From positions 1-19,150 of the forward strand of contig JBCCFX010000057.1 of assembly GCA_039029515.1 (NCBI GenBank): a stretch of DNA of 19,150 nucleotides, written 5' to 3'. The position numbers and the translations under genes were made by a program. Of this stretch, positions 7,905 to 15,872 are shown piece after piece. Origin of the DNA: JBCCFX01 sp039029515 (GTDB taxonomy: Bacteria > Planctomycetota > Phycisphaerae > Phycisphaerales > SM1A02). Position 1 is the stretch's first letter, and the number at the start of each line of letters is the position of its first letter. Under the pieces are notes generated by a model, which did not search any database, was not told where the DNA came from, and saw only the letters and a program-made list of their open reading frames with translations.

Positions 7905-10871
7905 ATGAGTACGGTCAACCTGCCGATCCTTGATGACAACGCGCCGGTGGATGACGCACAGCTCGTCGCATTCGCTCGCGCGCTGCGGCCTGCGATTCAG
8001 GGCGACGTCCATATCGATCAGCACACACGGCTGCTCTACGCGACGGATGCGAGCATTTATCAAGTGTCGCCGCTGGCGGTTGTTGTTCCGGCGACAACTG
8101 ACGACGCGCAGGCTGCAGTTGAAATCGCATCTCGATTCGGACTCCCGATCCTCCCGCGCGGAGGTGGCACTTCACTTGCCGGCCAGACGGTCAATCGTGC
8201 GGTGGTGATCGACTTCTCGAAACATTGCAACCAGATTCTCGATATCGACCCCGGGGCGAAATCAGTTCGCGTCCAACCGGGCATCGTCCTTGATACGTTG
8301 AACCGGCAACTTGCCCGGTTTGGGTTAATGTTCGGACCCGATGTCGCGACGGCATCGCACGCCAATATTGGCGGGATGATCGGCAACAATTCCGCGGGTG
8401 CGCACTCTGTGTTGTACGGCAGAACATCGGACCACATCCGTGCATTGGATGTTCTTCTCGCCGATGGGTCGCAGCATTCGTTTACCTCTGGTGCGGCATC
8501 GTGCGATCCGCGCATAGAGGTGATGACGCGCCGTGTGGCAGACGTTGTACAGCCTCTTGCGCAGGAGATTCGTCAACGGTATCCGGGCATCCTTCGGCAT
8601 GTCGATGGCTACAACCTCGACATCATGCTGGACCAGATCAAGGCGTCGGATGATAGCCTCGATCGAGTCAATCTTGCCCAACTGTTCTGTGGTTCGGAGG
8701 GCACGCTCGGGCTCTCGACCAGTGCAACGCTTGGCCTGGTCGATGTCCCACGTGCCAAAGGGCTCGCGATCGTCTCGTTCGGATCCGTTGACGAAGCGCT
8801 TCGGGCGGTGATGTCCATGCTGGCGACAGGTCCGGCAGCTGTTGAGTTGATTGACGATATAGTGCTCCGCGCAGCGCGTGCCAATGCAATCTGCCGGCCG
8901 TATGTCGACCTGCTCCCGCGCGTGGGCGGCAAGGATCCATCTGCGGTCTTGTATGTCGAGTACTTCGCGTCGTCTGAGGATCGCGTACGCACCAGCCTGC
9001 ATGAGTTGACACTACGGTTCGGTGAGGATCGAGTTAATACGTACACGGATCCAGCGGCTATGAAGTCGGCATGGACGCTGCGCAAGTCAGGCGAGCCACT
9101 CCTGCATGGTCTGCCGGGCCGGCGAAAGCCGTTGACGTTCGTCGAAGACCTTGCCGTTGATCCCGCGGTGCTACCGGAATTCATTGAGGCATTCCGTGCG
9201 TTGCTGACTCGGTATGGCACGCACGCAGCGTTCTATGCACATGCATCGGTGGGGTGCCTGCACGTTCGACCGATGATTGATCTTCGTGACACGTCGGACC
9301 GAACAATGATGATCAAGATTGCGGAAGAAGCGACGGATCTGGTCCGGCAGTTTGGCGGTGCGGTGTCGGGCGAACATGGGGATGGACGCCTGCGATCACA
9401 CGTGTTGGAGCGATACTTCGGTCCTGCGATATGTTCCGCCTTTGGTGATATCAAGGCGATATTCGATCCTGAACATCGGATGAATCCTGGCAACATTGTG
9501 GCGCCGCCGGCGATGGACGAGCATCTGCGCGTGCAGCCTGATGAACGTGCGGTTGCGGTTGCACCGATCGAAACGTACTACCGCTATGACGCCGAAGGGG
9601 GATTCGGGCATGCGGTAGAGATGTGCAATGGCGCAGGAATGTGCCGGAAAACATCTGGGGGCATCATGTGCCCGTCGTACCGGGCAACGCGTGACGAACG
9701 TCATGCCACGCGTGGGCGCGGGAACGCGTTGCGTCTTGCGATCACCGGCCAGTTTGATCAGAACGGTGCGGAGCCGATCTGGGATGATCTCGAAACGCTT
9801 GAGACGCTTGATCTGTGTCTGAGTTGTAAAGCCTGCAAGGCTGAGTGTCCGAGCAATGTCGATGTCGCGCGGCTGAAATCAGAGTACCTCGCACAGAGTT
9901 ACGATGATCGCGGTTGCATTCCATTGACCGTCAGCGTCTTCACGCGCATTCGCATGCTCAACCGTCTGGGATCGTTTCTGCCCTTCGCGGCGAATCTCAC
10001 CAATCGCATTCCACCCTGGCGATGGGTGTTGAACTGGACGCTGGGAATCGACAAGAGGCGATCGCTCCCGCCATTCGGTCGATCGCTGTTTGGCTGGGCG
10101 CGAAGACGACGCACACGGAATGTCGATGCGCCATGCATCGTCCTGTTCGGTGACTGCTTTACCGCGTACAACGAGCCACACATCGGCCGTGCCGCGGTGC
10201 GCGTTCTGGAAGCACTTGGTTATCGCGTGTTGACGCCGAATCTCGGTTGCTGCGGCCGATCGATGATCAGCCTTGGCCGACTATCAACGGCAGTGGACAC
10301 GATTCATGCAACAGCGCGTCGCATGATCGACGCCGTGCGCGAGCATGATCCTGTCGCCATCCTCGGCATCGAACCGAGTTGCGTGTCGGCGATCGTGGAT
10401 GACTGGCTCGATCTGAAGCTGCCGGTGCTCCATGACGATCTGCTGATGCTTGCGTCGTTGACGCAAACGGTTGAGGACTTCATTGCATCGCAGTGGAATA
10501 CGCATCCGATCGTGCCTGACATTCAGGCGAATGATGAGCCGGTCCGTGTTCACGGTCACTGTCACCAGCGTTCGTTGTGGGGCACCGATGCCACCCATGA
10601 ACTTCTTTCGCGATGCAGTACGGATGTTGAGATATGGGATACCGGCTGTTGCGGCATGGCGGGCGCATTTGGCTTCACCCGAGATCACTACGATCTGTCC
10701 ATGACCATTGGTGAACAGACGCTCTTCCCGCTTGCACGTGATGCCGACGGCGCGACGATCGTCGCGCCGGGCACAAGCTGCCGACATCAGTTGCTTGATG
10801 GCGTTCACAAGGATGCGGTGCATCCGATCGAGTACTTCGCCAGCGCGCTGCTCAGTCGCTCCCGAGCGTGA
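7905..10871 (+). CDS. FAD-binding and [4Fe-4S]-binding oxidoreductase, YdiJ/D-2-hydroxyacid dehydrogenase type
   Basis: The 988-residue protein joins a GlcD-like flavin dehydrogenase to a GlpC/CCG-type iron-sulfur half. FAD domain: PRGGGTSLAGQ at residues 84-94, VRVQPGIVLDTLN, ASHANIGGMIGNNSAGAHS, and SGEHGDGRLRSHVLERYFG near the end of the FAD-linked oxidase C domain. Two ferredoxin-like cysteine clusters follow: C574/C580/C589 (CNGAGMCRK...MCP) and C638/C641/C644/C648 (CLSCKACKAECP). Two CCG motifs come last: C782-C783 (LGCCGRS) and C915-C916 (TGCCGMAG). Length and layout match E. coli YdiJ, a D-2-hydroxyglutarate dehydrogenase; related enzymes oxidise D-lactate or glycolate. It probably passes electrons to a quinone or a soluble carrier. 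It is cytoplasmic or membrane-associated, without a signal peptide. The substrate cannot be fixed from sequence. Its 3' end overlaps convergent dacB by 20 bp. Confidence 0.9.
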   Translation: MSTVNLPILDDNAPVDDAQLVAFARALRPAIQGDVHIDQHTRLLYATDASIYQVSPLAVVVPATTDDAQAAVEIASRFGLPILPRGGGTSLAGQTVNRAVVIDFSKHCNQILDIDPGAKSVRVQPGIVLDTLNRQLARFGLMFGPDVATASHANIGGMIGNNSAGAHSVLYGRTSDHIRALDVLLADGSQHSFTSGAASCDPRIEVMTRRVADVVQPLAQEIRQRYPGILRHVDGYNLDIMLDQIKASDDSLDRVNLAQLFCGSEGTLGLSTSATLGLVDVPRAKGLAIVSFGSVDEALRAVMSMLATGPAAVELIDDIVLRAARANAICRPYVDLLPRVGGKDPSAVLYVEYFASSEDRVRTSLHELTLRFGEDRVNTYTDPAAMKSAWTLRKSGEPLLHGLPGRRKPLTFVEDLAVDPAVLPEFIEAFRALLTRYGTHAAFYAHASVGCLHVRPMIDLRDTSDRTMMIKIAEEATDLVRQFGGAVSGEHGDGRLRSHVLERYFGPAICSAFGDIKAIFDPEHRMNPGNIVAPPAMDEHLRVQPDERAVAVAPIETYYRYDAEGGFGHAVEMCNGAGMCRKTSGGIMCPSYRATRDERHATRGRGNALRLAITGQFDQNGAEPIWDDLETLETLDLCLSCKACKAECPSNVDVARLKSEYLAQSYDDRGCIPLTVSVFTRIRMLNRLGSFLPFAANLTNRIPPWRWVLNWTLGIDKRRSLPPFGRSLFGWARRRRTRNVDAPCIVLFGDCFTAYNEPHIGRAAVRVLEALGYRVLTPNLGCCGRSMISLGRLSTAVDTIHATARRMIDAVREHDPVAILGIEPSCVSAIVDDWLDLKLPVLHDDLLMLASLTQTVEDFIASQWNTHPIVPDIQANDEPVRVHGHCHQRSLWGTDATHELLSRCSTDVEIWDTGCCGMAGAFGFTRDHYDLSMTIGEQTLFPLARDADGATIVAPGTSCRHQLLDGVHKDAVHPIEYFASALLSRSRA
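10748..10769. repeat. 22-bp perfect palindrome inside the oxidoreductase gene
   Basis: A perfect inverted repeat is centred on CGATCG at 10756-10761, with half-site CGGCGCGACGA. It lies in the codons for DGATIVAPG near the 3' end of the oxidoreductase gene, about 80-100 bp before the convergent gene ends. As RNA it would form a strong hairpin, but it has no T tract. It could be chance in GC-rich coding DNA, a protein-binding site or part of transcript-end processing. Confidence 0.5.
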
Positions 10872-12378
10872 CCTGACGGGCTGCGATCTCCTGACCAATC
10901 CGGCTGACGACTTTCTCCTGAAACCGCTTCGCCTTGGCGACGGTGCCGGGTTTGAGGTCGTTGACCAGAATGCTGAACGCATAGCGATGGCCGTTGGCGC
11001 CGGTGACGTATCCGGTCAGGCAACTGACACCGTTGATGTAGCCGGACTTCGCCTGCACGGTCGCGCCATGCAGATTGTCATCGCGGAATCGCTTGTGCAG
11101 CGTGCCGGACTGTCCGCCGACGGCAAGGCTATCAATGAAGATCGAGCCGAGCTCTTCGTTCTCATGGAATGACAAGAGCCATGCGGTCATGAGTGCAGGT
11201 GTGACGCGGTTGTCGCGACTCAGGCCTGATCCATCGGAGACTCGAAGGCCGGCGAGCAAGGCCGGATTGAGCAGATCCTCGTAGATCACGTGCCTGACCA
11301 TTGCCGCGCCGTTTGTCCATGAACCCGCTTCGCCCGTCAGTTCATGCCCGACGCGCTTGAGGAGGCATTCGGCGTAGAGGTTCTGACTGTCTCGATTGCA
11401 GCGTGTCACCACCGTCGCGAGCGGTGTTCGCACGATCGGTGCGGCAAGCATGCCGGCGCTCGGTGGATCGTCCTCGATTGCCGATCGGCTGGGGATCGGT
11501 TCATCGCGAGATTCTCCGAGGCGGTCCGCGAGGAGTTGGGCAAAGAACGTCGGCGCATCGTGAATCGTCACGGGCACTGGCGCACGATAGGTGTGCTTGA
11601 CGTTGCCGTAAAACGTGAACTTGTTCGTATTGATCTCACGTGCGATCCAGACATTGCTGCGATCGTTCGGACCAGTACGGCTTGTGGCTTTGTTCGTTTC
11701 CGCGATCCAGTCGACGTTTGGAAATCGAGCAGCAAAGTCTGGGCGAGCGCCGCTGCTCGGGCGTGGGAAGTAGTGCATGACGTTGAGGTGCACGTTGAAT
11801 CCCGCGACCTGCGCACAGTAGCGACGGTTCAGCTGATCATGAGGCCAGTTGGCAGGCACGAACGTCTGATCGAAGATGCGGTCGTCGACGACGACTTCGC
11901 GAATCCAGTCAGAGCCATTCGCGAGAATGGGATCGACCCAGAGGTTGATGAACTGCTCGATGTCCATCGCCGGTGCACCGGGGTCATCTGACGACGGCAT
12001 GAGCGCAAGCAACTCCGGATCGCCGAAGGCGGGGTCGCCATCGCCGACGACAACAAGTCGGTCACCATCACGAATGAGTCGCGTCTGGAACATGAAGTTC
12101 GGGCCGAGCACATGGAGTGCGGCTCCGGTCGTAAGGAGCTTCATATTGCTCGCGGGAATGAACTGGTCTTCATCTCGGATTCGTACGATGGATCGGCCGG
12201 CGTCGCAGTCGACGATACTGATGCCGACCGTCGCGCCTCCGAGGCCAGCGGTGCGGACCGCGGTCTCAACGTCCTCACGAATCCCACCAGCACAGACGCT
12301 GGTGATCATCGCGGTCGCGATAAAGACGATGGCAAGGTGCCGGGACCGAAGACGACATGCGGGGATCGCGCTGGGCAT
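10852..12378 (-). CDS. dacB: D-alanyl-D-alanine carboxypeptidase/endopeptidase, PBP4 type (peptidase S13)
   Basis: The 508-residue exported enzyme trims or opens peptidoglycan peptides in the periplasm. Residues 9-30 form an Arg-rich n-region plus hydrophobic signal (RHLAIVFIATAMITSVCA). Active-site motifs are SxxK as S77-N-M-K80, SxN as S331-Q-N333 in RDSQNLYAECLLKRVG, and a KTG equivalent as K444-S-G446 (QAKSGYINGVSCLTGYV); DGSGLSRDNRVTP, conserved in the family, lies between them. The threonine-to-serine change in the KTG motif is noteworthy but chemically conservative. The reading frame is open upstream to 13158, but those codons look non-coding and cover other genes. The ATG at 12378 precedes the signal peptide and has a weak GGAAAA 6 nt upstream. 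It is convergent with the oxidoreductase and divergent from the sigma-like gene. Confidence 0.93.
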   Translation of the reverse strand: MPSAIPACRLRSRHLAIVFIATAMITSVCAGGIREDVETAVRTAGLGGATVGISIVDCDAGRSIVRIRDEDQFIPASNMKLLTTGAALHVLGPNFMFQTRLIRDGDRLVVVGDGDPAFGDPELLALMPSSDDPGAPAMDIEQFINLWVDPILANGSDWIREVVVDDRIFDQTFVPANWPHDQLNRRYCAQVAGFNVHLNVMHYFPRPSSGARPDFAARFPNVDWIAETNKATSRTGPNDRSNVWIAREINTNKFTFYGNVKHTYRAPVPVTIHDAPTFFAQLLADRLGESRDEPIPSRSAIEDDPPSAGMLAAPIVRTPLATVVTRCNRDSQNLYAECLLKRVGHELTGEAGSWTNGAAMVRHVIYEDLLNPALLAGLRVSDGSGLSRDNRVTPALMTAWLLSFHENEELGSIFIDSLAVGGQSGTLHKRFRDDNLHGATVQAKSGYINGVSCLTGYVTGANGHRYAFSILVNDLKPGTVAKAKRFQEKVVSRIGQEIAARQVTLGSD

Positions 12379-12489
12379 CGTGGATTTTCCGTGTGTGCAA
12401 GTGTTCCGGGGACGAAAAGGGTATCGGCCGATTCTGCCGAAACTCTGCAAAGCGCAGGTTGCCCACCCGTCCGTCGTACACTGTCCGGG
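12379..12489. promoter_or_regulatory. Divergent intergenic region between dacB and the sigma-like gene
   Basis: These 111 bp must carry the start signals for both dacB (minus) and the sigma-like gene (plus). I could not identify a convincing -35/-10 pair for dacB. No long inverted repeat or operator is obvious. Confidence 0.6.
12477..12482 (+). promoter_or_regulatory. Possible -10 element (leaderless-type) for the sigma-like gene
   Basis: TACACT fits TANNNT and ends 7 nt before the ATG at 12490, with no Shine-Dalgarno sequence. No clear -35 is present at 16-18 nt; TTGCCC at 12459-12464 is too close (12 nt). It resembles the arrangement before cinA. Confidence 0.35.
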
Positions 12490-13074
12490 ATGGCTCAGCG
12501 CGAAGCGCTCGAACGGCGCGTTTACAGGTTGGCGGTGCTGCTGACAGGTCGAGAAGACCTGGCGATCCGCGTTTTGAAGCAGGTTCTTGGCGACAAGCCG
12601 AAGCTGGATGACGTCGACAGCGTGCATCTTGATCGAATGACGATCCTCCGTTCGCGCGAAGCGCTGGGCGATTCGTCCGGGACATCGCAGGAGGAACGCC
12701 AGATTCGCGGAGCGCCGCAAGCGTGGGCTGATGCGTTGTGGGCCATGCCAGTGCAGGTGCGGGAAGCCTGGGTGTTGGCGCGGGTATACCGCGCTTCGGC
12801 GCGGGTCATGGCTCGTTCCATGGACTGTTCGACAACCGCGACGGAGCGGCATCTGGCGCAGGCTGATGCTGCTTTGGCGCACGTCATGGGTTCGGCCGTC
12901 CCGGCGTTCGTCGAGCAGGTGCTCGAGCATTCGATGGCGATCGATGTGCCGGGCACGTTCACGATGTGGAAGGCCGGACGGCGACGGCGTCGGCGTCGGA
13001 TCGCGATTGTGCTGGCCGTCCTCGGGGTGGTGATCGCCGGCGCAGCGGTTGTGCTCTGGCCGATGATGCGGTGA
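12490..13074 (+). CDS. Membrane-anchored ECF sigma-factor-like protein of unknown function
   Basis: The 194-residue product has three visible parts. Residues 8-57 (RRVYRLAVLLTGREDLAIRVL, then LDRMTILRSREAL) resemble a shortened, degenerate sigma region 2. Residues about 82-129 (ALWAMPVQVREAWVLARVYR, then ARVMARSMDCSTTATERHLAQADAAL) resemble ECF region 4, including the PxxxREAxxL helix, a helix-turn-helix and a terminal RA.AAL-like helix. Residues 164-170 are seven consecutive arginines, followed by a 22-residue hydrophobic helix (171-192) ending at the C-terminus. The predicted topology has the sigma-like part in the cytoplasm and the tail in the inner membrane. It could be a tethered transcription regulator or a decayed sigma factor recruited to another role. 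It lies divergent from dacB and 53 bp before the cytochrome gene. Upstream in-frame codons to 12112 overlap dacB and are rejected. I do not recognise a named family. Confidence 0.75.
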   Translation: MAQREALERRVYRLAVLLTGREDLAIRVLKQVLGDKPKLDDVDSVHLDRMTILRSREALGDSSGTSQEERQIRGAPQAWADALWAMPVQVREAWVLARVYRASARVMARSMDCSTTATERHLAQADAALAHVMGSAVPAFVEQVLEHSMAIDVPGTFTMWKAGRRRRRRRIAIVLAVLGVVIAGAAVVLWPMMR

Positions 13075-13111
13075 GTCTTCGTGGTCGCTGGTACCATGGC
13101 GACACGGTTCT

Positions 13112-13118
13112 GAGGAGG
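13112..13118 (+). promoter_or_regulatory. Strong Shine-Dalgarno site for the cytochrome gene
   Basis: GAGGAGG lies 9 nt before a GTG at 13128. It selects this GTG over the upstream open frame from 12966 and places a transmembrane segment near the N-terminus. Confidence 0.75.
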
Positions 13119-13127
13119 ACGCGCAGC

Positions 13128-15872
13128 GTGACGGATCGAACAGACCACGCATCGCCATCGGCGGGAATGCAATGGATCGTCGGTGGCCTTCTGATCGTGG
13201 CGGTTGCGGTCGTCACGCTCATCACGGTCAGCAAGTCATCAATCGTTGAGACGCCGGCCCCGGTTCGATTCATCCAGGATGATCGTCCGTTCGGTCGACT
13301 CGCATCCGATGGCGTAGTCGCCACGATCACCGTCGCCGGACTCACCGTGGAGCGTCCGTTGGCCGCGGCAGGTTTCTCATTGCAGCCCGGTGAGTCACTC
13401 GATGAACGACTGCCCGCCGGCGCCATGGAGCTCAGCCTGAGAACGATCATCGCGCCGGGGCGATCGACGGAGGCACGAGTCGGCGCTCGTATTCGTGGCG
13501 GCTCGTTCATCCTGACGCACCGAGGCGATGTACTTCTCAGCGACGCCGCTGGAGATGAACCTGTCGAGCGACTCACCATCGCGCCGTTGCGCCGGTTTGG
13601 CCCCGATGATGAGATTCTGACGTACGACATTACGTGGGATGGCATACAGCCGATCGAATTCCGCCCGCTCTGGCGTCCGGCGGATCAGTTTTCGGGAGTG
13701 GCGGATGGGCCGGCCTTACGGCTTCCCGCCGACGGAGGAGCGCTGCTTGGTCACGCCGCCGCCGAAGGTCTGGCCCTGATGCAGCAGCATCGATGTACCG
13801 CATGCCATGCAACGTCCGAGCCGGCGTTGGCGGCATTGCTCGACATTCCCGATGCGCCGATGCTGAGCGATGTCGGAAGTCGACTTCGACCGGGTTGGCT
13901 CGACCGCTGGCTCGCATCGCCACACGACATGGTCGATGGCACACCGATGCCGTCGGTGCTGCATGGTCGCGACGAAAGCGCTCGCATGCAGTTGGTGCAC
14001 TTCCTGATGTCGCAATCGGGTTCGCCGGATGAAGGAGTGGAGCGCGTGGACGATGCGGCATCGCTTCGACGAACCGGCGAGATCCTGTTTCATGATGTCG
14101 GTTGTATTGCGTGTCACGGTCCGCGGACTGGGCTTGAAGATCTTCCGGGCGGTCGATCGAACGCGGGTGCGTTGCGACGTCGTTACGCCGCGATACCTGA
14201 TCTCGCATCGAAGATGTCGCGAGACACGCTGACGGCGTTCCTCGCCGATCCCGTGCGCTGGCATCCCGATGGACGCATGCCAGACATGCAGCTGACGGAT
14301 ATCGAAGCGCGTGCATTGGCCGCATATCTGTATGACGATTCTGTCGATGTCGGCGACGACGCATCGTGGTCCACAGACCCGATCGCAGTCGCTGCGGGCG
14401 CTCGACATTTCGTCTCGACTGGCTGCATCAACTGCCACGCGATGGACAACGTGTCGAACACGGCGCCGGCGATCATCGCGCCACCGCTCGAATCACTCGT
14501 GAACGCCGGCATGGAAGGTTGCTTGAGCGAAGCGCCTGTCAGCGGTGCGCCGTACTTCGGGTTTTCACGATTTGAACGCGATGCGATCCGCAATGCAATC
14601 GACGCAACGCATGAGCGCACGCTTACGCCGACGCCACACCTCGAACTGGGGATGACGATGCGTCGACTGAATTGTCAGGCGTGTCATCAGTATCACGGCG
14701 TGTCCGGCCCGGAGCCGGCGATCACGCGGTACTTCAATTCGTCGCACGAAGCAGATCTGGGCGATGAAAGCCGAATTCCGCCCGATCTCACCGATGTCGG
14801 CGGTCGCCTGACGACGTCATGGATGCACGCGACGTTGGTCGACGGTGCAATATCCCGACCGTGGATGGCAGCGCGAATGCCGCAGTTCGGCGAAGACAAC
14901 GTCGGTGACCTGCCAGAACTCTTCGCGTGCATGTCGGGCCACCCAGCGTCGACGCATGACATCGAGATCACCGCGCGCGCTTCGGCGGTCGGCCGGGAAC
15001 TGGTCGGCTCGAATGGCATGAACTGCATTCAATGTCACAACGTGGCGGGATACCCCGCGACAGGATCGCCCGGGCCTGATCTGGCACAAGCGACGCAACG
15101 ACTCCGTCACGATGCGTTTTCGCGCTGGCTCTACGATCCTTCGTTGCTGCGCACCGGAACGAGAATGCCATCATTCTTTGTGCACGGCCGTTCGGCGTTT
15201 CGTGATTACCTCGGCGGTGATGCCGAAGCACAGATTGATGCTATCTGGGCCTATCTCGATCAGGGCGAGAACCTGCAGCTTCCCGAAGGATTGCAACCCG
15301 TCGGTGGCATGATCTTGTCCGCCGATGAGAAACCGATCCTGTTTCGGACATTTATGCAGGACGCCGGCGTTCGCGCGATCGCCTGCGGCTTCCCTGAAGG
15401 CGTGCATGCGGCGTACGACGCTGACCGTGCGCAACTCGCGCTCGTCTGGACCGGCGAGTTTCTTAATGCGTCGAGTGCCTGGGCGAATCGCGGCGGTGCC
15501 GAAACCAATCCGCCTGCGATCAACTGGAATGTCGGCGATGTCGCGACGCTTCGCCTTGCAGGAACGGAAGACACTACTGTTCGATTCCGCGGATACACCG
15601 TCGATGAAGCGGGCATGCCTTCGTTCCGATCCGTGTTGATGGCCGATGGCACGCGTGTCGACGTGACCGAGCGACTCATACCAGTTGTTCGTGATGATCG
15701 TCAGGCTATGGAACAACGTATTGACCTTCGCGGCGCGCCCGGCACGCAGGTCATCGTGGTCGTGGACAATCGAACGTGCCGACTGCCGGAGAATCTTTCT
15801 GACGCGACGGAGATCACGGTGACGCTGGACGAAAGCGGAACGGCACTCGTTGTCATGGAGGTGACGTGGTGA
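13128..15872 (+). CDS. Membrane-anchored pentaheme c-type cytochrome
   Basis: The 914-residue protein has an N-terminal transmembrane anchor (about residues 15-35, WIVGGLLIVAVAVVTLITV) and an otherwise exported body. Five CXXCH heme-attachment sites are visible: C223 (CTACH), C326 (CIACH), C433 (CINCH), C516 (CQACH) and C633 (CIQCH). Likely distal methionine ligands in MP motifs follow four of them: M274, M384, M584 and M680. The third site has no MP motif before the fourth. Residues 36-215 are a heme-free beta-rich region. Residues about 727-914 (MILSADEKPILFRTFMQDAG, later FPEGVHAAYD) form a C-terminal beta domain of a kind seen in planctomycete cytochromes and probably act in partner binding. 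The start is GTG with GAGGAGG 9 nt upstream. The stop overlaps the next gene, so the pair is probably translated together. It presumably carries electrons at the envelope; donor and acceptor are unknown. Confidence 0.92.
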   Translation: MTDRTDHASPSAGMQWIVGGLLIVAVAVVTLITVSKSSIVETPAPVRFIQDDRPFGRLASDGVVATITVAGLTVERPLAAAGFSLQPGESLDERLPAGAMELSLRTIIAPGRSTEARVGARIRGGSFILTHRGDVLLSDAAGDEPVERLTIAPLRRFGPDDEILTYDITWDGIQPIEFRPLWRPADQFSGVADGPALRLPADGGALLGHAAAEGLALMQQHRCTACHATSEPALAALLDIPDAPMLSDVGSRLRPGWLDRWLASPHDMVDGTPMPSVLHGRDESARMQLVHFLMSQSGSPDEGVERVDDAASLRRTGEILFHDVGCIACHGPRTGLEDLPGGRSNAGALRRRYAAIPDLASKMSRDTLTAFLADPVRWHPDGRMPDMQLTDIEARALAAYLYDDSVDVGDDASWSTDPIAVAAGARHFVSTGCINCHAMDNVSNTAPAIIAPPLESLVNAGMEGCLSEAPVSGAPYFGFSRFERDAIRNAIDATHERTLTPTPHLELGMTMRRLNCQACHQYHGVSGPEPAITRYFNSSHEADLGDESRIPPDLTDVGGRLTTSWMHATLVDGAISRPWMAARMPQFGEDNVGDLPELFACMSGHPASTHDIEITARASAVGRELVGSNGMNCIQCHNVAGYPATGSPGPDLAQATQRLRHDAFSRWLYDPSLLRTGTRMPSFFVHGRSAFRDYLGGDAEAQIDAIWAYLDQGENLQLPEGLQPVGGMILSADEKPILFRTFMQDAGVRAIACGFPEGVHAAYDADRAQLALVWTGEFLNASSAWANRGGAETNPPAINWNVGDVATLRLAGTEDTTVRFRGYTVDEAGMPSFRSVLMADGTRVDVTERLIPVVRDDRQAMEQRIDLRGAPGTQVIVVVDNRTCRLPENLSDATEITVTLDESGTALVVMEVTW
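15857..15861 (+). promoter_or_regulatory. Shine-Dalgarno site inside the end of the cytochrome gene
   Basis: GGAGG lies 7 nt before the GTG at 15869 and 4 nt before another GTG at 15866. The 15869 start gives a GTGA overlap with the cytochrome stop and a clean signal peptide. Confidence 0.7.

Noticed and set aside
12112..12489. N-terminal extension of the sigma-like protein
   Set aside because: It is antisense to the dacB signal and catalytic region and crosses the divergent intergenic space; the sigma-like similarity begins after the ATG at 12490.
12966..13127. N-terminal extension of the cytochrome
   Set aside because: It overlaps the sigma-like gene in another frame, and a strong GAGGAGG site precedes the GTG at 13128.
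12379..13158. A 260-codon upstream extension of dacB on the minus strand
   Set aside because: The extension is rich in His/Arg/Pro/Ser, covers the sigma-like gene in antisense and would bury the clear signal peptide at the ATG at 12378.
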